Assembly (NCBI GenBank): GCA_902461565.1
Contig: CABPYL010000010.1
Span: 1 to 64,000 of the forward strand
Reading direction: 5' to 3'
Length of the DNA stretch: 64,000 bases
Origin: an uncultured Porphyromonadaceae bacterium
Lineage (GTDB): Bacteria; Bacteroidota; Bacteroidia; Bacteroidales; Muribaculaceae
The translations under genes were made by a program, and so were the position numbers. Below are positions 43,411 to 52,792 of the stretch, piece by piece. Position 1 is the first letter of the stretch; each line of letters opens with the position of its first letter. Below the pieces are notes generated by a model. The model was not told the origin of the DNA. It ran no database searches and worked only from the letters and a program-made list of their open reading frames with translations.

Positions 43411-45837
43411 TTACTCCGATATCAGCGGAAGGGCGCGCCAGGAGGCGGCAAGGGAGGGAGATGTTGCTACGGTTGGCGTCTGGCGCTTGCGGTTCTCGAT
43501 GACAGAGGTTTTCTTCACGTTGTCAACAACGTAATCGCTAAGTTCGCCAAGCGTTACCTGTCCGCGCGATTCCTTGAGTTTCTTCAGAATCCAGTAGGTG
43601 AACAGACCGTGGCCCTGCGAGGCGTAAGGGAACGCCGTTTCGTCGCCCTCGGCGGCCGACAAGACAACCATGTTGCCTGTAGGGCGGTTCTGTTTGGGTT
43701 TGATTGTTACGCCCATCGACTGTGGCAACAGCAAGCCTTCACCGTGGTTGGCGCCACTGAAACAGGCATCTATCATCACCGTTACCGACTTGGCGCCGAG
43801 GCTACCAAGCTCGCTGTACAGAGTTTCCAACGGATAACAGATTTTGATATTACGTGGATCGACATCGACCGGCAGAATGTATGATTCGCGGCTGTTGTCA
43901 TCAGGCAGACCGTGCCCTACATAATAGAATATCACATTGAATTCATCCTTGCCATATGCCTCGCTGATGTCGCGCAGATGGTCGACAGCGGACACCATCT
44001 GGCCATAAGTAGCATCTATCTGCGTAGTTATATTTCTCTGGGGCAATCCGAGTGTACGGGCAAGGTACTGCGACATTATGCGGCCGTCGCTTTCGGCGTT
44101 GACAACTTTCGAAGCATGGGCATAGTTGCCGTTTGCAATAACCACAGCAAAGGTATTGTCGGCATTCGTCGTTCCTTCGGGGATATCGATGTCGACATCC
44201 GAAGTGTTGGAGACAGCGATTCTCTTCTGTTCTGGCGTTACAGTACGCGGAGCCACGGATGCGACTTCAGGAGCCGTCTGCGTGCCGGTATCGATTGCAT
44301 CGAAGTTGAGATTCAGATTATCCACGTTCAGCGCGCCGAAATTATAGTCGATATCCACCTGCGCATAATCGGCCTTGGTATTTGAATCATAGACATACTT
44401 GTCAAACTTAACGCTCTGAAGCGCTACATCGTTACCTGAGGGCACAAACACCGCCTCTACGGACTTCTTTATATTATCCCAGTTGCTCTTGAACGCCGGA
44501 GCCTTCGACAGAGGTACCGGCAATAGAATGTCGCCATACTCGGCAGTTGATATAAGATATGTCTCGTTATCGGCATCGTAGGGACGCAGGACAAGTTCCT
44601 GCGCGGCGAAAGCATCCGACCGCATTTTGCAATAACGTTTCAATAATGTTTCGTACTTCTTTTTATACTCGCTATGGGCTTCCTGCACTTTCTCATTATA
44701 TTCACGGTTTATACGTTCGGCTATCTCCCTAACTTTGGCGGGCCGAGTTTCATCATTTACGCGTTCGCGCCATTGCTCCGTGGGTTCGAATTCGCTTTTT
44801 TTCTGCCACTCGGCTATTTCACGTTCAATCTTTAATCGCACCTCATTCTCGTCAAGAGGTTCTATACCTCTTTTTTTAAAGAATGATTCTACTGTACCAA
44901 GATTTATGTCTATATATTTAGACAAATTATAATATACTATACGTATCAAACGCCATTTTCCATCCTTTTTTACAGGGGCAATACTTTCTCTAAACAAACG
45001 ACCAACGGCTTCATATTGGCACGGAATTGCCAATTGGCCACCTTTATCCACAAAGCCCCATTTACCTTTCTGTTTTATTGCCGCGAAACCATCGCTAAAT
45101 CCATACCCCTCATCATATTGTGTTGGGATTATAAAAGCTCCGGTCCTATCTATATAGCCATATTTGCCATTCTTCTTTACACGAGCTACGTCATCTGTAA
45201 ATACATATGCTTCATCGTATTGCGCAGGGATCATAAAAGTACCAGTCCTATCAATATAGCCCCATTTCGCATCTTGTACAACTCGAGCCATGCCTTCGGT
45301 AAATCGACCGGCAAAATCGAATCGAGCAGGAATTAAAATTGCTCCGGTCTTATCGATATAACCCCATTTGCCATTCATCTTCACTGGCGCCAAGCTTTCG
45401 GAAAAACCGCCGGCATCATCGTATTGTACAGGGATTATCAATTTACCGGTACTGTCTATATAGCCACATTTGCCATTCTGCATCACCGTGGCCAAGCCCT
45501 CGCTGAAAAGACCGAAATTATCATATTGTACCGGGATTATAAATGTTCCGGTCTTATCGATATAGCCACATTTGCCATTCTGTTTCGCTGGAGCCAAGCC
45601 TTCGGAAAAGTCGCCAGAGGCATCATATTGTATAGGGATTATTAATGTGCCGCCTTTATCTATGTAACCGTATTTATTGCCACATATAACTCGAGCCAAT
45701 CCGTCTTGAAAAGCGTAAACTTGGTCGTATGGTAAGTCTGTTATTTCTTCAAAAAACATCGGTTTATCACTCTGCGCAGTGGTAGAAAATGGCAAGAGCG
45801 CCAACACGAGAAGTATTAATATCGGTTTGTATTTCAT
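43411..45837 (-). CDS. Secreted WG-repeat caspase-family protease
   Basis: This 808-residue protein has a signal peptide (about 1-22) and seven to eight WG units (about 45-300, for example GKWGYIDKTGAILIPARFDFA). A charged coiled-coil linker (about 330-410) follows, and a Bacteroidota-specific middle region to about 555. The C-terminal caspase (C14) domain has FYYVGHG with H642 and VMIDACFSG with C692, the catalytic pair. Export implies action in the periplasm or outside the cell. A WG-only paralogue with a similar upstream region lies just downstream. Substrate and activation trigger are unknown. Confidence 0.92.
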   Translation of the reverse strand: MKYKPILILLVLALLPFSTTAQSDKPMFFEEITDLPYDQVYAFQDGLARVICGNKYGYIDKGGTLIIPIQYDASGDFSEGLAPAKQNGKCGYIDKTGTFIIPVQYDNFGLFSEGLATVMQNGKCGYIDSTGKLIIPVQYDDAGGFSESLAPVKMNGKWGYIDKTGAILIPARFDFAGRFTEGMARVVQDAKWGYIDRTGTFMIPAQYDEAYVFTDDVARVKKNGKYGYIDRTGAFIIPTQYDEGYGFSDGFAAIKQKGKWGFVDKGGQLAIPCQYEAVGRLFRESIAPVKKDGKWRLIRIVYYNLSKYIDINLGTVESFFKKRGIEPLDENEVRLKIEREIAEWQKKSEFEPTEQWRERVNDETRPAKVREIAERINREYNEKVQEAHSEYKKKYETLLKRYCKMRSDAFAAQELVLRPYDADNETYLISTAEYGDILLPVPLSKAPAFKSNWDNIKKSVEAVFVPSGNDVALQSVKFDKYVYDSNTKADYAQVDIDYNFGALNVDNLNLNFDAIDTGTQTAPEVASVAPRTVTPEQKRIAVSNTSDVDIDIPEGTTNADNTFAVVIANGNYAHASKVVNAESDGRIMSQYLARTLGLPQRNITTQIDATYGQMVSAVDHLRDISEAYGKDEFNVIFYYVGHGLPDDNSRESYILPVDVDPRNIKICYPLETLYSELGSLGAKSVTVMIDACFSGANHGEGLLLPQSMGVTIKPKQNRPTGNMVVLSAAEGDETAFPYASQGHGLFTYWILKKLKESRGQVTLGELSDYVVDNVKKTSVIENRKRQTPTVATSPSLAASWRALPLISE

Positions 45838-46089
45838 GAATGTACAGATGATTAGTATCCGACCGTAAAATTACGTTGAATATTTGAAACCGACAAATTA
45901 CATAAACAAAAATGCTTTTCCGGAGCAAAGATTCGGGGTATGCGGGTGTGGTTAACTACCGTTAAACTCATATAGATTCAGAACCAGAAATACTTTCTTT
46001 TGTTTCTTATATATGAAAAACGATATTGATATAGAAAACACCTCAAGGAAACACCTTGCGGAAACACATAACAATTTAATAAAACACTA

Positions 46090-47247
46090 ATGGCTACTAC
46101 AAAACATCAGCCGATTGTGCAGGAACTCCTCGACATGATCGCAAAAAACGGTTGGCAGGACAAATTCCAGCAGGCTTACGAAAAAGCAAAATCACTTGAC
46201 GTTCAGGAAATGGATGACATCAACTCGCTCGACGACTACTACGCGTGGCTTGATTCCAACCTGACATGGATTCCTGTTGAGAATCAGTTCGGACGTGCAA
46301 TGTTCAACCACATCTGCAAGTTCTATTTTATTCTTGACCAGTCGCCCGTTAAAGAGCTGCAGAACGCCGTAGCTCCGCGCGATGAATCTCCTGCCCTAAC
46401 TCCGCTGTCGGCATGGATGAAAGACTATGTACGCGAACTGGGCAAATTCCTCGACACACCCGAATCGATCACTGCCGAATCCGTAAAATCGTTCTACAAC
46501 TCTCCGGAGTTCAACATGGCCGAATATCTTGAGCCTCACGGGGGCTGGAAATCGTATAACCAGTTCTTCGCACGCCACACCAAACCGGGTTGTCGTCCTG
46601 TGGCCGCAATCGAAGACAGCCGAATCATCACCTCTCCTGCCGATGCCACTTTCGACGGCTCGTGGGAAGTCCGTGGCGACGACACAATCGAAATCAAGGG
46701 TATCCATTGGAAGATTTCCGAGCTTCTCGAGGGCAGCCCGTATAAAGACCGTTTCGCCGGCGGTAAATGGATGCACTCCTTCCTTGGCCCGGCCGACTAT
46801 CACCGTCAGCATGCCCCTGTAGGAGGCCGTGTACTTGAATCGCGCGACATTATGGGTGATGTTTATCTTGAGGTTACAGCCGTACCCGATACCACAACCG
46901 GCCGCAACCGTCTGGAAGCTAAACGTGTAAACAAGTTCGGTGCACCGGATACCCCCGGTTACGAATTCATGCAGAACCGTGGTCTTGTCGTGATCGACAG
47001 TCCTATCGGTCTGGTAGCCGTTCTGCCTATGGGCATGGGTCAGGTTTCTTCGGTCATCATGACGGCCGAAGAAGGTAAAGTGCTCCGCAAGGGTGAAGAA
47101 ATCAGCTACTTCCAGTTCGGCGGTTCAGATATCGTAATGGTATTCGAGGCAGCATGCAATGTGAACTTCACAGCACGCCCCGGAGTACACTACAAAGTAG
47201 GTACAAAAATTGCCGAAGCATACCCGGTAATTTATCCCGCACGATAA
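46090..47247 (+). CDS. Phosphatidylserine-decarboxylase-like pyruvoyl enzyme, probably acting on a free amino acid
   Basis: This 385-residue soluble protein has an N-terminal PSD-associated (PSDC-like) helical region (about 1-140). A PSD catalytic fold follows with D185 in SPADATFDG, H238/H241 in PADYHRQHAP and the self-cleavage site FGGSD at G345-S346, in place of LGST. These are the counterparts of the Asp-His-Ser triad of PSD. It lacks membrane segments and a signal peptide. The same two-part layout occurs in the fungal L-tryptophan decarboxylase PsiD. The downstream amino-acid antiporter supports an amino-acid substrate over phosphatidylserine (inference). Confidence 0.85.
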   Translation: MATTKHQPIVQELLDMIAKNGWQDKFQQAYEKAKSLDVQEMDDINSLDDYYAWLDSNLTWIPVENQFGRAMFNHICKFYFILDQSPVKELQNAVAPRDESPALTPLSAWMKDYVRELGKFLDTPESITAESVKSFYNSPEFNMAEYLEPHGGWKSYNQFFARHTKPGCRPVAAIEDSRIITSPADATFDGSWEVRGDDTIEIKGIHWKISELLEGSPYKDRFAGGKWMHSFLGPADYHRQHAPVGGRVLESRDIMGDVYLEVTAVPDTTTGRNRLEAKRVNKFGAPDTPGYEFMQNRGLVVIDSPIGLVAVLPMGMGQVSSVIMTAEEGKVLRKGEEISYFQFGGSDIVMVFEAACNVNFTARPGVHYKVGTKIAEAYPVIYPAR

Positions 47248-47296
47248 ATCCTGTACCCGTCGGTTAAAGACGGTATAAGACAGATAAAGCTAACCG

Positions 47297-47328
47297 GGAC
47301 CGGTGCCGGAGAAGTCCGGTATCGGTCC
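47297..47328 (+). terminator. Long hairpin between the decarboxylase and antiporter genes
   Basis: GGACCGGTGCCGGA (47297-47310) pairs with TCCGGTATCGGTCC (47315-47328) in a 14-bp stem, including two G-U pairs, with loop GAAG. TTTACGTTT follows. It could terminate part of the transcripts and set a higher level of decarboxylase than antiporter, or stabilise the 3' end of the first gene. Confidence 0.65.
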
Positions 47329-47360
47329 TTTACGTTTCATCTATACGGACATTTACCTCT

Positions 47361-48938
47361 ATGGCTGATAATACATTAAAAGAAAGCACGCCCCAGACTC
47401 ATGCCTCCGGCGGCAAGCAGCTCACCATGATGGCTATGGCCATCATGATTGTAACGACCATTGTGAGCATGCGTGGTCTTGCATCACAGGCCGAATTCGG
47501 CCTTACCTCGATATTCTACTACATCTTTGCGGCTATTGTATTTCTTGTTCCTTATGCACTTGTGTGCGCAGAACTTGCATCTACATATACCCGTTCGGGC
47601 GGTGTTTTCCGCTGGGTATCCGAGGCATTCGGCACCCGCACGGGATGGCTGAGCATGTATCTGGACTGGCAGATGGTGGTGATATGGTTCCCGGCTGTAC
47701 TGATGTTCGGCGCCGTATCGCTGGCATACGTTTTCTGGCCGGAAGCCTTTGACGCAAAGCTGGCAGGCAACCGCATATACACCCTGCTGATAGTATTGGG
47801 TGTATACTGGATATGCACCTTCAATAATTTCCGCGGCATGAAGTATGCCAACAAGCTAAGTACCGCGGGCGGTCTTTTCGGCACGATAATTCCGGCCGCC
47901 GTTCTTATCGTCATGGGGGTTGTATACCTGATACTGGGCAAGCCTATAAATCTCCCGCTCGACAAACCGTTCTGGCCCGACTTCGAGCAGTTCGGCACTA
48001 TTGTGCTTGCAGCAAGCATATTCCTGTTCTACGCCGGCATGGAGATTCAGGCCGTTCACGTTCCGGGCATGAAAAATCCCTCGCGCGACTTTCCGAGATC
48101 GGTACTTGTGGCAGTGCTGATTATTCTTGTAATCTTCGTTGCCGGTACTCTGGCTATCGGAGTGGTGATTCCTGAAAGCAAGATAAATCTTCTCCAAAGC
48201 CTGCTTGTGGCATACAACGATCTCTGGGCAGCCATCGGAGCCCCGTGGCTCGGAAATGTTATGGCAGTCTTTATCACGTTCGGTGTTCTCGGCCAGGTGA
48301 GCGCTGTAATCGCAGGACCTTCCACTGGTCTGCTTGCGGTAGGCAAAGCCGGTTTTCTGCCCAAATCGCTGCAGTACACCAACAAGAACGGCGTTCAGAC
48401 TACGATCCTCTATATCCAGGCAGCCATAGTAACGATACTGTCGCTTGTACTGGTACTACTTCCTTCTGTAGAATCCGCATATCAGATATTGAGCCAGATG
48501 TCTACTATCATCTATCTGATTATGGTAGTGATAATCTACGTTTCCTTTATCCGACTGCGGCACACCGCACCTAACAAAAAGCGCGGATTCCGCGTTCCCG
48601 GCGGACGCTTCGGCATGTGGTTTGTTTCGGGTCTTGGTATTCTCGGCGCCGTTGCCGCAGGTATCCTGAGTTTCGTTCCTCCCACACAGATAAAGACAGG
48701 CAGTCCCGTGATGTATGTGGGCATACTTGTACTGGGTGTGGCTGTGTTTATCGCGCTGCCGCTCATAATCTATGCAAAGCGTAAGAAATCGTGGCGCGAC
48801 GCAGGTACCGACTTCTATCCTTTCGACTGGCAGATAGAAGGCCGCAAACCCGGCGACGTATCGAAGTGGCCTGCCGGCTATCAGCCTACCGATGAAGAAG
48901 TGAAGGAAGCCATCGCGCGCGAGAATCAGTCTAATTGA
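47361..48938 (+). CDS. GadC-like amino-acid antiporter (APC superfamily)
   Basis: This 525-residue protein has about twelve membrane helices. GLTSIFYYIFAAIVFLVPYALVCAELAS near the start and FYAGMEIQAVHVPGMKNPSRDFP in the middle are typical of the glutamate:GABA antiporter branch. A long polar C-terminal tail (about 480-525) could act like the GadC C-plug. In such systems an amino acid is imported, decarboxylated, and the amine exported, which consumes a proton. Here the decarboxylase gene lies directly upstream. Confidence 0.9.
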   Translation: MADNTLKESTPQTHASGGKQLTMMAMAIMIVTTIVSMRGLASQAEFGLTSIFYYIFAAIVFLVPYALVCAELASTYTRSGGVFRWVSEAFGTRTGWLSMYLDWQMVVIWFPAVLMFGAVSLAYVFWPEAFDAKLAGNRIYTLLIVLGVYWICTFNNFRGMKYANKLSTAGGLFGTIIPAAVLIVMGVVYLILGKPINLPLDKPFWPDFEQFGTIVLAASIFLFYAGMEIQAVHVPGMKNPSRDFPRSVLVAVLIILVIFVAGTLAIGVVIPESKINLLQSLLVAYNDLWAAIGAPWLGNVMAVFITFGVLGQVSAVIAGPSTGLLAVGKAGFLPKSLQYTNKNGVQTTILYIQAAIVTILSLVLVLLPSVESAYQILSQMSTIIYLIMVVIIYVSFIRLRHTAPNKKRGFRVPGGRFGMWFVSGLGILGAVAAGILSFVPPTQIKTGSPVMYVGILVLGVAVFIALPLIIYAKRKKSWRDAGTDFYPFDWQIEGRKPGDVSKWPAGYQPTDEEVKEAIARENQSN

Positions 48939-48967
48939 AAAAGACAACGGCATAACTGCTCTACGTT

Positions 48968-50236
48968 ATGATGCGAATACCCACCGGAAAAGGCACGATT
49001 ACATTGCCGGCATTGCTGGCGATATGGTCTATTTCGCTGGTGGTCAACCTTCCGGGGCTGGCTGTCAGCCCCATGCTGGGCAATCTTGACAAAATCTTCC
49101 CGTCAGCATCCGATCTTGAAATTCAGTTGCTGACGGTATTGCCCAACCTTCTGATAATTCCCTTTGTACTGTTTTCAGGTAAGCTGTCCGAGTCCCGCGA
49201 CAAAGTAAGAATCGTGGTCGCGGGCCTGGCGATATATCTCGGCGCCGGAATAATGTATTTCTTTGCCGATTCCATGACCTCCCTTATTGTGGTGAGCTGT
49301 ATCCTGGGATGCGGATGCGGTCTTGTGATTCCGCTTGCGGCGGGTCTGATTGCCGATACGTTCGTTGGGAAATACCGCATGCAGCAACTGGGAATAAAGA
49401 GCGGCATATCAAATGTAGCGCTCGTTCTTGCCACATTTTTAGTGGGATGGCTCAATCACGGCAACTGGCACCAGCCGTTCATAGTGTACCTGATTCCGGC
49501 AATACCGCTGGTACTGATGATTTTTATACGCAACAACAATCCTGCGGCATCAGTGAAGATGAACAGCGCCCCTCCGGGCGCCTCATCCGCCGCAGTTTCC
49601 GCCGCCACGGGCGTTCCGGCACCGAAATCAGGTACCAGGATTGTTTCCGGTTTTATTCTCGGGCGTATAGCCGGTCTTACGGGCCTCTATGCCTTCACTA
49701 CCTATGCCGTAACCATAATATCCTATTATCTGCCGTTCCTTATCCAGGACGACCACCTGAGCAGCGACATCACGGGCACCATCACGGCACTGTTTTATCT
49801 TGCCGTATTCCTTCCGGGATTCGTACTGCCGTACATCATCAAACTGTTCGGACAGCGCACGTCTCTGCTCGCGACAATTTCGATTGCCGCAGGGCTTATC
49901 CTTATGGCCGTTACACGCAACCATTTAATGCTGTATGCGGGCGCTATGCTTATGGGTTTCGGCTACGGCATATTCCAGCCAGTGATTTACGACAAAGCCA
50001 CATATACGGTGGTGAACGGAAACAAATCCACTATGGCATTGGCCATTGTACTGTCGGTAAACTATATCGCCATAACCATAACCCCGTTTATAGTAGACTT
50101 CTTCCGGCATCTTTTCGGAACTACAAGCAACCATTTTCCTTTTATTCTCAATTTTATATTCACCCTTATCTTCGCTATACTGGTAGTGGTAAAACGCAAA
50201 TCGTTTACATTCCGTATAAGCGATGAATATGTTTGA
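48968..50236 (+). CDS. MFS transporter
   Basis: This 422-residue protein has twelve membrane segments with a large central loop (about 185-220, rich in Ser/Ala/Pro). It contains SGKLSESRDKVRIV between helices 2 and 3, an MFS signature-A variant. It starts 29 bases after the antiporter and its stop is 8 bases before the porin start, so it belongs to the unit. It may handle the amine product or a precursor. Substrate not predictable from sequence. Confidence 0.9.
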   Translation: MMRIPTGKGTITLPALLAIWSISLVVNLPGLAVSPMLGNLDKIFPSASDLEIQLLTVLPNLLIIPFVLFSGKLSESRDKVRIVVAGLAIYLGAGIMYFFADSMTSLIVVSCILGCGCGLVIPLAAGLIADTFVGKYRMQQLGIKSGISNVALVLATFLVGWLNHGNWHQPFIVYLIPAIPLVLMIFIRNNNPAASVKMNSAPPGASSAAVSAATGVPAPKSGTRIVSGFILGRIAGLTGLYAFTTYAVTIISYYLPFLIQDDHLSSDITGTITALFYLAVFLPGFVLPYIIKLFGQRTSLLATISIAAGLILMAVTRNHLMLYAGAMLMGFGYGIFQPVIYDKATYTVVNGNKSTMALAIVLSVNYIAITITPFIVDFFRHLFGTTSNHFPFILNFIFTLIFAILVVVKRKSFTFRISDEYV

Positions 50237-50244
50237 TCCACGTT

Positions 50245-51537
50245 ATGAAAACATTAATCCTGCCACTTCTTTGCGCCGCAGCGTTGCTGTCGGCGACTGC
50301 CGAAGCACAGAATCACCCGGCACTTCCGGATGAAGGCGAAGTAAAAGTAATATTCAATGCCGGCGAACCCGACCAAAAGGTATATGACGCTTTTATAGAG
50401 AATGCGCCAAAAAGATTCACAGAACCCGGTGCTCCGCGTTTTGCCATAATAGGGAAACAGAATATGTTCTACTTAGGCATCGGCGGAGTTATCAAAGGCG
50501 TAGGCGTTTTCGACTGGGGCAACCCGATAGATTCTCCAAGCGATTTCACTACGGCCGACATTCCCTTCGACACCCCTGCTGGCGACGGCAGCAAGCTCCA
50601 GGGTACATTCGGCCAAAGTAAAATATTTATCAACTTCGTAGCCCTCCCAGGCACCGATAACAAGGTGGGTGCATACATCAGCGGTAAATTCAGCGGCGAC
50701 CACGGCGCTTTCAAGCTCAACCACGTATACATCAACTATCGTGGATTTACTGTCGGCCACACATCATCACTCTTTGAAGACGGAGCTGCCGCACCTCCTA
50801 CAATCGACGACGAGGGCCCTTGCGGCCTTGTAGGCACGAACAATTTCCTGATCAACTACCGCCATTCGTTCGGCAAGAGAATCAAGATTGGCGTCGGTCT
50901 GGAAATTCCTTCGGTAAGTGTTACTACCACTGCGGCCACACGCGTTGTCAATCAGCGTATTCCCGACATTCCAGCATTCGTGCAGTACAGCTGGGACAAC
51001 GGAGACGGATGGCTACGGTTCTCTGTACTGATGAGAAACATCCAGTACCGCGATCTTGTGGCCGACAATAACCGCACAAAGACAGCCTGGGGCATAAAGC
51101 TAAGCGGAAGCACCCCTCTTGGGGCAAGCAAGTTCCAGGCGTACTATCAGGCAGCTTACGGACGCGGTATCGGCGGATATATCCAGGATCTGGCAGATCT
51201 GGGCCTGGATCTGTCGCCCGACAGCAACAACCCAGGACATCTGGACGCCGTAAAGGCATGGGGTGCATACGCCGGATTGCAGTATACATTCTCACCGAAA
51301 TTATTCTCCTCGGTATCCTATAGCCAGAGCCGTGCCTATGCCGACAAATATGCCGACGGCTCAACGCCGTGGAACGAACAGTACAAATATGCACAGTATG
51401 TTTCGGCAAATGTGTTCTACACTATCTTACCCGGCCTGCAGACCGGCCTTGAATACCTGTACGGCAGACGTGTCGATATGGACGGCATCTCGCACCACGA
51501 CAACCGAATAAACGCCATGCTTCAGTTCAACTTCTGA
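50245..51537 (+). CDS. DcaP-like outer-membrane porin
   Basis: The ATG at 50245 gives 430 residues with a signal peptide (about 1-22); a TTG at 50233 lies in the end of the MFS gene. The mature protein is a beta-barrel with alternating strands and a terminal Phe (MLQFNF). The N-terminal RFAIIGKQNMFYLGIGGVIKG and NHVYINYRGFTVGHTSSLF match the DcaP-like trimeric porins. It would bring the substrate, such as an acidic amino acid or small peptide, across the outer membrane to the inner-membrane carriers (inference). Confidence 0.82.
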   Translation: MKTLILPLLCAAALLSATAEAQNHPALPDEGEVKVIFNAGEPDQKVYDAFIENAPKRFTEPGAPRFAIIGKQNMFYLGIGGVIKGVGVFDWGNPIDSPSDFTTADIPFDTPAGDGSKLQGTFGQSKIFINFVALPGTDNKVGAYISGKFSGDHGAFKLNHVYINYRGFTVGHTSSLFEDGAAAPPTIDDEGPCGLVGTNNFLINYRHSFGKRIKIGVGLEIPSVSVTTTAATRVVNQRIPDIPAFVQYSWDNGDGWLRFSVLMRNIQYRDLVADNNRTKTAWGIKLSGSTPLGASKFQAYYQAAYGRGIGGYIQDLADLGLDLSPDSNNPGHLDAVKAWGAYAGLQYTFSPKLFSSVSYSQSRAYADKYADGSTPWNEQYKYAQYVSANVFYTILPGLQTGLEYLYGRRVDMDGISHHDNRINAMLQFNF

Positions 51538-51814
51538 TTTCCGGTGCCTGTCAGGCTGCCAATTCGGCATCCGCTCAGCCAACAGGCAGAATGTAAGGAC
51601 AATAAAAAAGGGCTGTATCTCGCGACAGAGCCCTCTAATAATCTACAATCTATAAAAACATATATCTTATTGAAAAAGAATAAAAGCCTTTGTTGAACGA
51701 ACACATGTTCGCAGGGCAAAAGTAATAAGAAATCTTCAGTTGTGCAAATTTTTGTTTATTTATCAGCTAAAGTTTCCAAGGACGCGCTTTAAAAACAAAA
51801 AATATGCTAAGGTT

Positions 51815-51846
51815 TTTGATTAGGTCGGCACAAAGGACTACCTTTG
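51815..51846 (+). promoter_or_regulatory. Promoter of the lipoprotein gene at 51867
   Basis: TTTG (51815-51818), a 20-nt spacer and TACCTTTG (51839-51846) match both boxes. Transcription would start near 51853. This excludes the earlier in-frame start at 51804. Confidence 0.88.
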
Positions 51847-51866
51847 TGCCAAAAACCAAGCAAGAC

Positions 51867-52721
51867 ATGAATAAATTATTTCTTACAATTCTCGCCGCAG
51901 CCGCTATTCTGAGTAGCTGCAGCAATTCCGGCAGCAACGACTATACGGTAACCACCGCTATCCGCGACTGCTTCGAGTCTGTTACCGCCAAGGACGGGAC
52001 AAACACAGTGAGCGGTACCACCGTAAATTATTCTATTGAGATAAACTATACCAAAGCCACGGCAAACGTGGTTATAAACGGTCTTAAACTTGCCGACGGC
52101 ACTGGCACCCCCGATATTCAGCTTCGCGACCTCAAGGTTGTGGGTACCGAAGAGGGCTGGCTCAAGATAACAGCGCCCACCGCGATTCCCGCCGCTACAG
52201 GCGGAAGGACTCCCGCTATCGACAACCTCGAAATCAACCTTCTGATAGCCTACAATGCCGTTTACGGCTTCTGCACACGTTTCGTGATGGACAACGACTA
52301 CTCTGTGCTGAGCGCATGCAACGCCTACAGCCTTGGCGCCACCACAACAACCAGCGGCGCAGGCCAGCCGTTCCAGACCAAGAATACTATATACAGCTTC
52401 CGTCTGAATCCGTCCAAAAAGTGCCTGGACCTCGGCCTCACCAATGCCCAGTTTATGGACAAGATGCCTGCTATGAACTTCGTGCTTAAGGAAATTCCTT
52501 TTACCGTTTACGACAAGTCTGTGAGCTTCAACGCCGCATCGCTTGTGCCCTACGTAGGCAACACTCCCAACGAAGGCTTCCCCATCACCGACCTCAGCGG
52601 TAATCTGGACTTCACCAAGGGTCTGCACCTCAACTTCAAGTGCTCGCCCAAAACTGTACAAGGCGTAACGTTCCAGACTTCCGCCTCCGGCACTTTCTTA
52701 GATATTTTTACTCAGAACTGA
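51867..52721 (+). CDS. Lipoprotein of unknown function
   Basis: This 284-residue protein has a lipobox LSSC (cysteine about residue 18). The mature part is predicted all-beta, with SIEINYTKATANVVINGLKL and a C-terminal FPITDLSGNLDFTKGLHLNF segment. It is reminiscent of DUF4840-type Bacteroidota lipoproteins, but I am not certain. It has its own strong promoter and is followed by a perfect 44-bp palindrome that separates it from the convergent MalY-like gene. Confidence 0.78.
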   Translation: MNKLFLTILAAAAILSSCSNSGSNDYTVTTAIRDCFESVTAKDGTNTVSGTTVNYSIEINYTKATANVVINGLKLADGTGTPDIQLRDLKVVGTEEGWLKITAPTAIPAATGGRTPAIDNLEINLLIAYNAVYGFCTRFVMDNDYSVLSACNAYSLGATTTTSGAGQPFQTKNTIYSFRLNPSKKCLDLGLTNAQFMDKMPAMNFVLKEIPFTVYDKSVSFNAASLVPYVGNTPNEGFPITDLSGNLDFTKGLHLNFKCSPKTVQGVTFQTSASGTFLDIFTQN

Positions 52722-52732
52722 TTTTAAATCAT

Positions 52733-52776
52733 ATACAACAGGAGCCGCCGGGCGCGCCCGGCGGCTCCTGTTGTAT
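52733..52776. terminator. Bidirectional terminator, perfect 44-bp palindrome
   Basis: Two 22-nt arms beginning ATACAACAGGAGCC are perfectly complementary with no loop bases left over, centred on GCGC at 52754-52755. It lies between convergent genes, 12 nt after one stop and 17 nt before the other. There is no long T run; the AT-rich stem base (ATACAAC/GTTGTAT) may substitute. Confidence 0.8.
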
Positions 52777-52792
52777 GATCGGACTTATCAGA

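Noticed and set aside
46090..47247. Canonical phosphatidylserine decarboxylase for phosphatidylethanolamine synthesis
   Set aside because: The cleavage site is GGSD, not LGST, the PSD-associated N-terminal region is present, and the neighbours are amino-acid and small-solute transporters, not pssA. Not excluded without biochemistry.
52733..52776. Long palindrome as an attachment site or IS terminal repeat
   Set aside because: No integrase or transposase is near, it lies between convergent stop codons, and terminator function explains its place.
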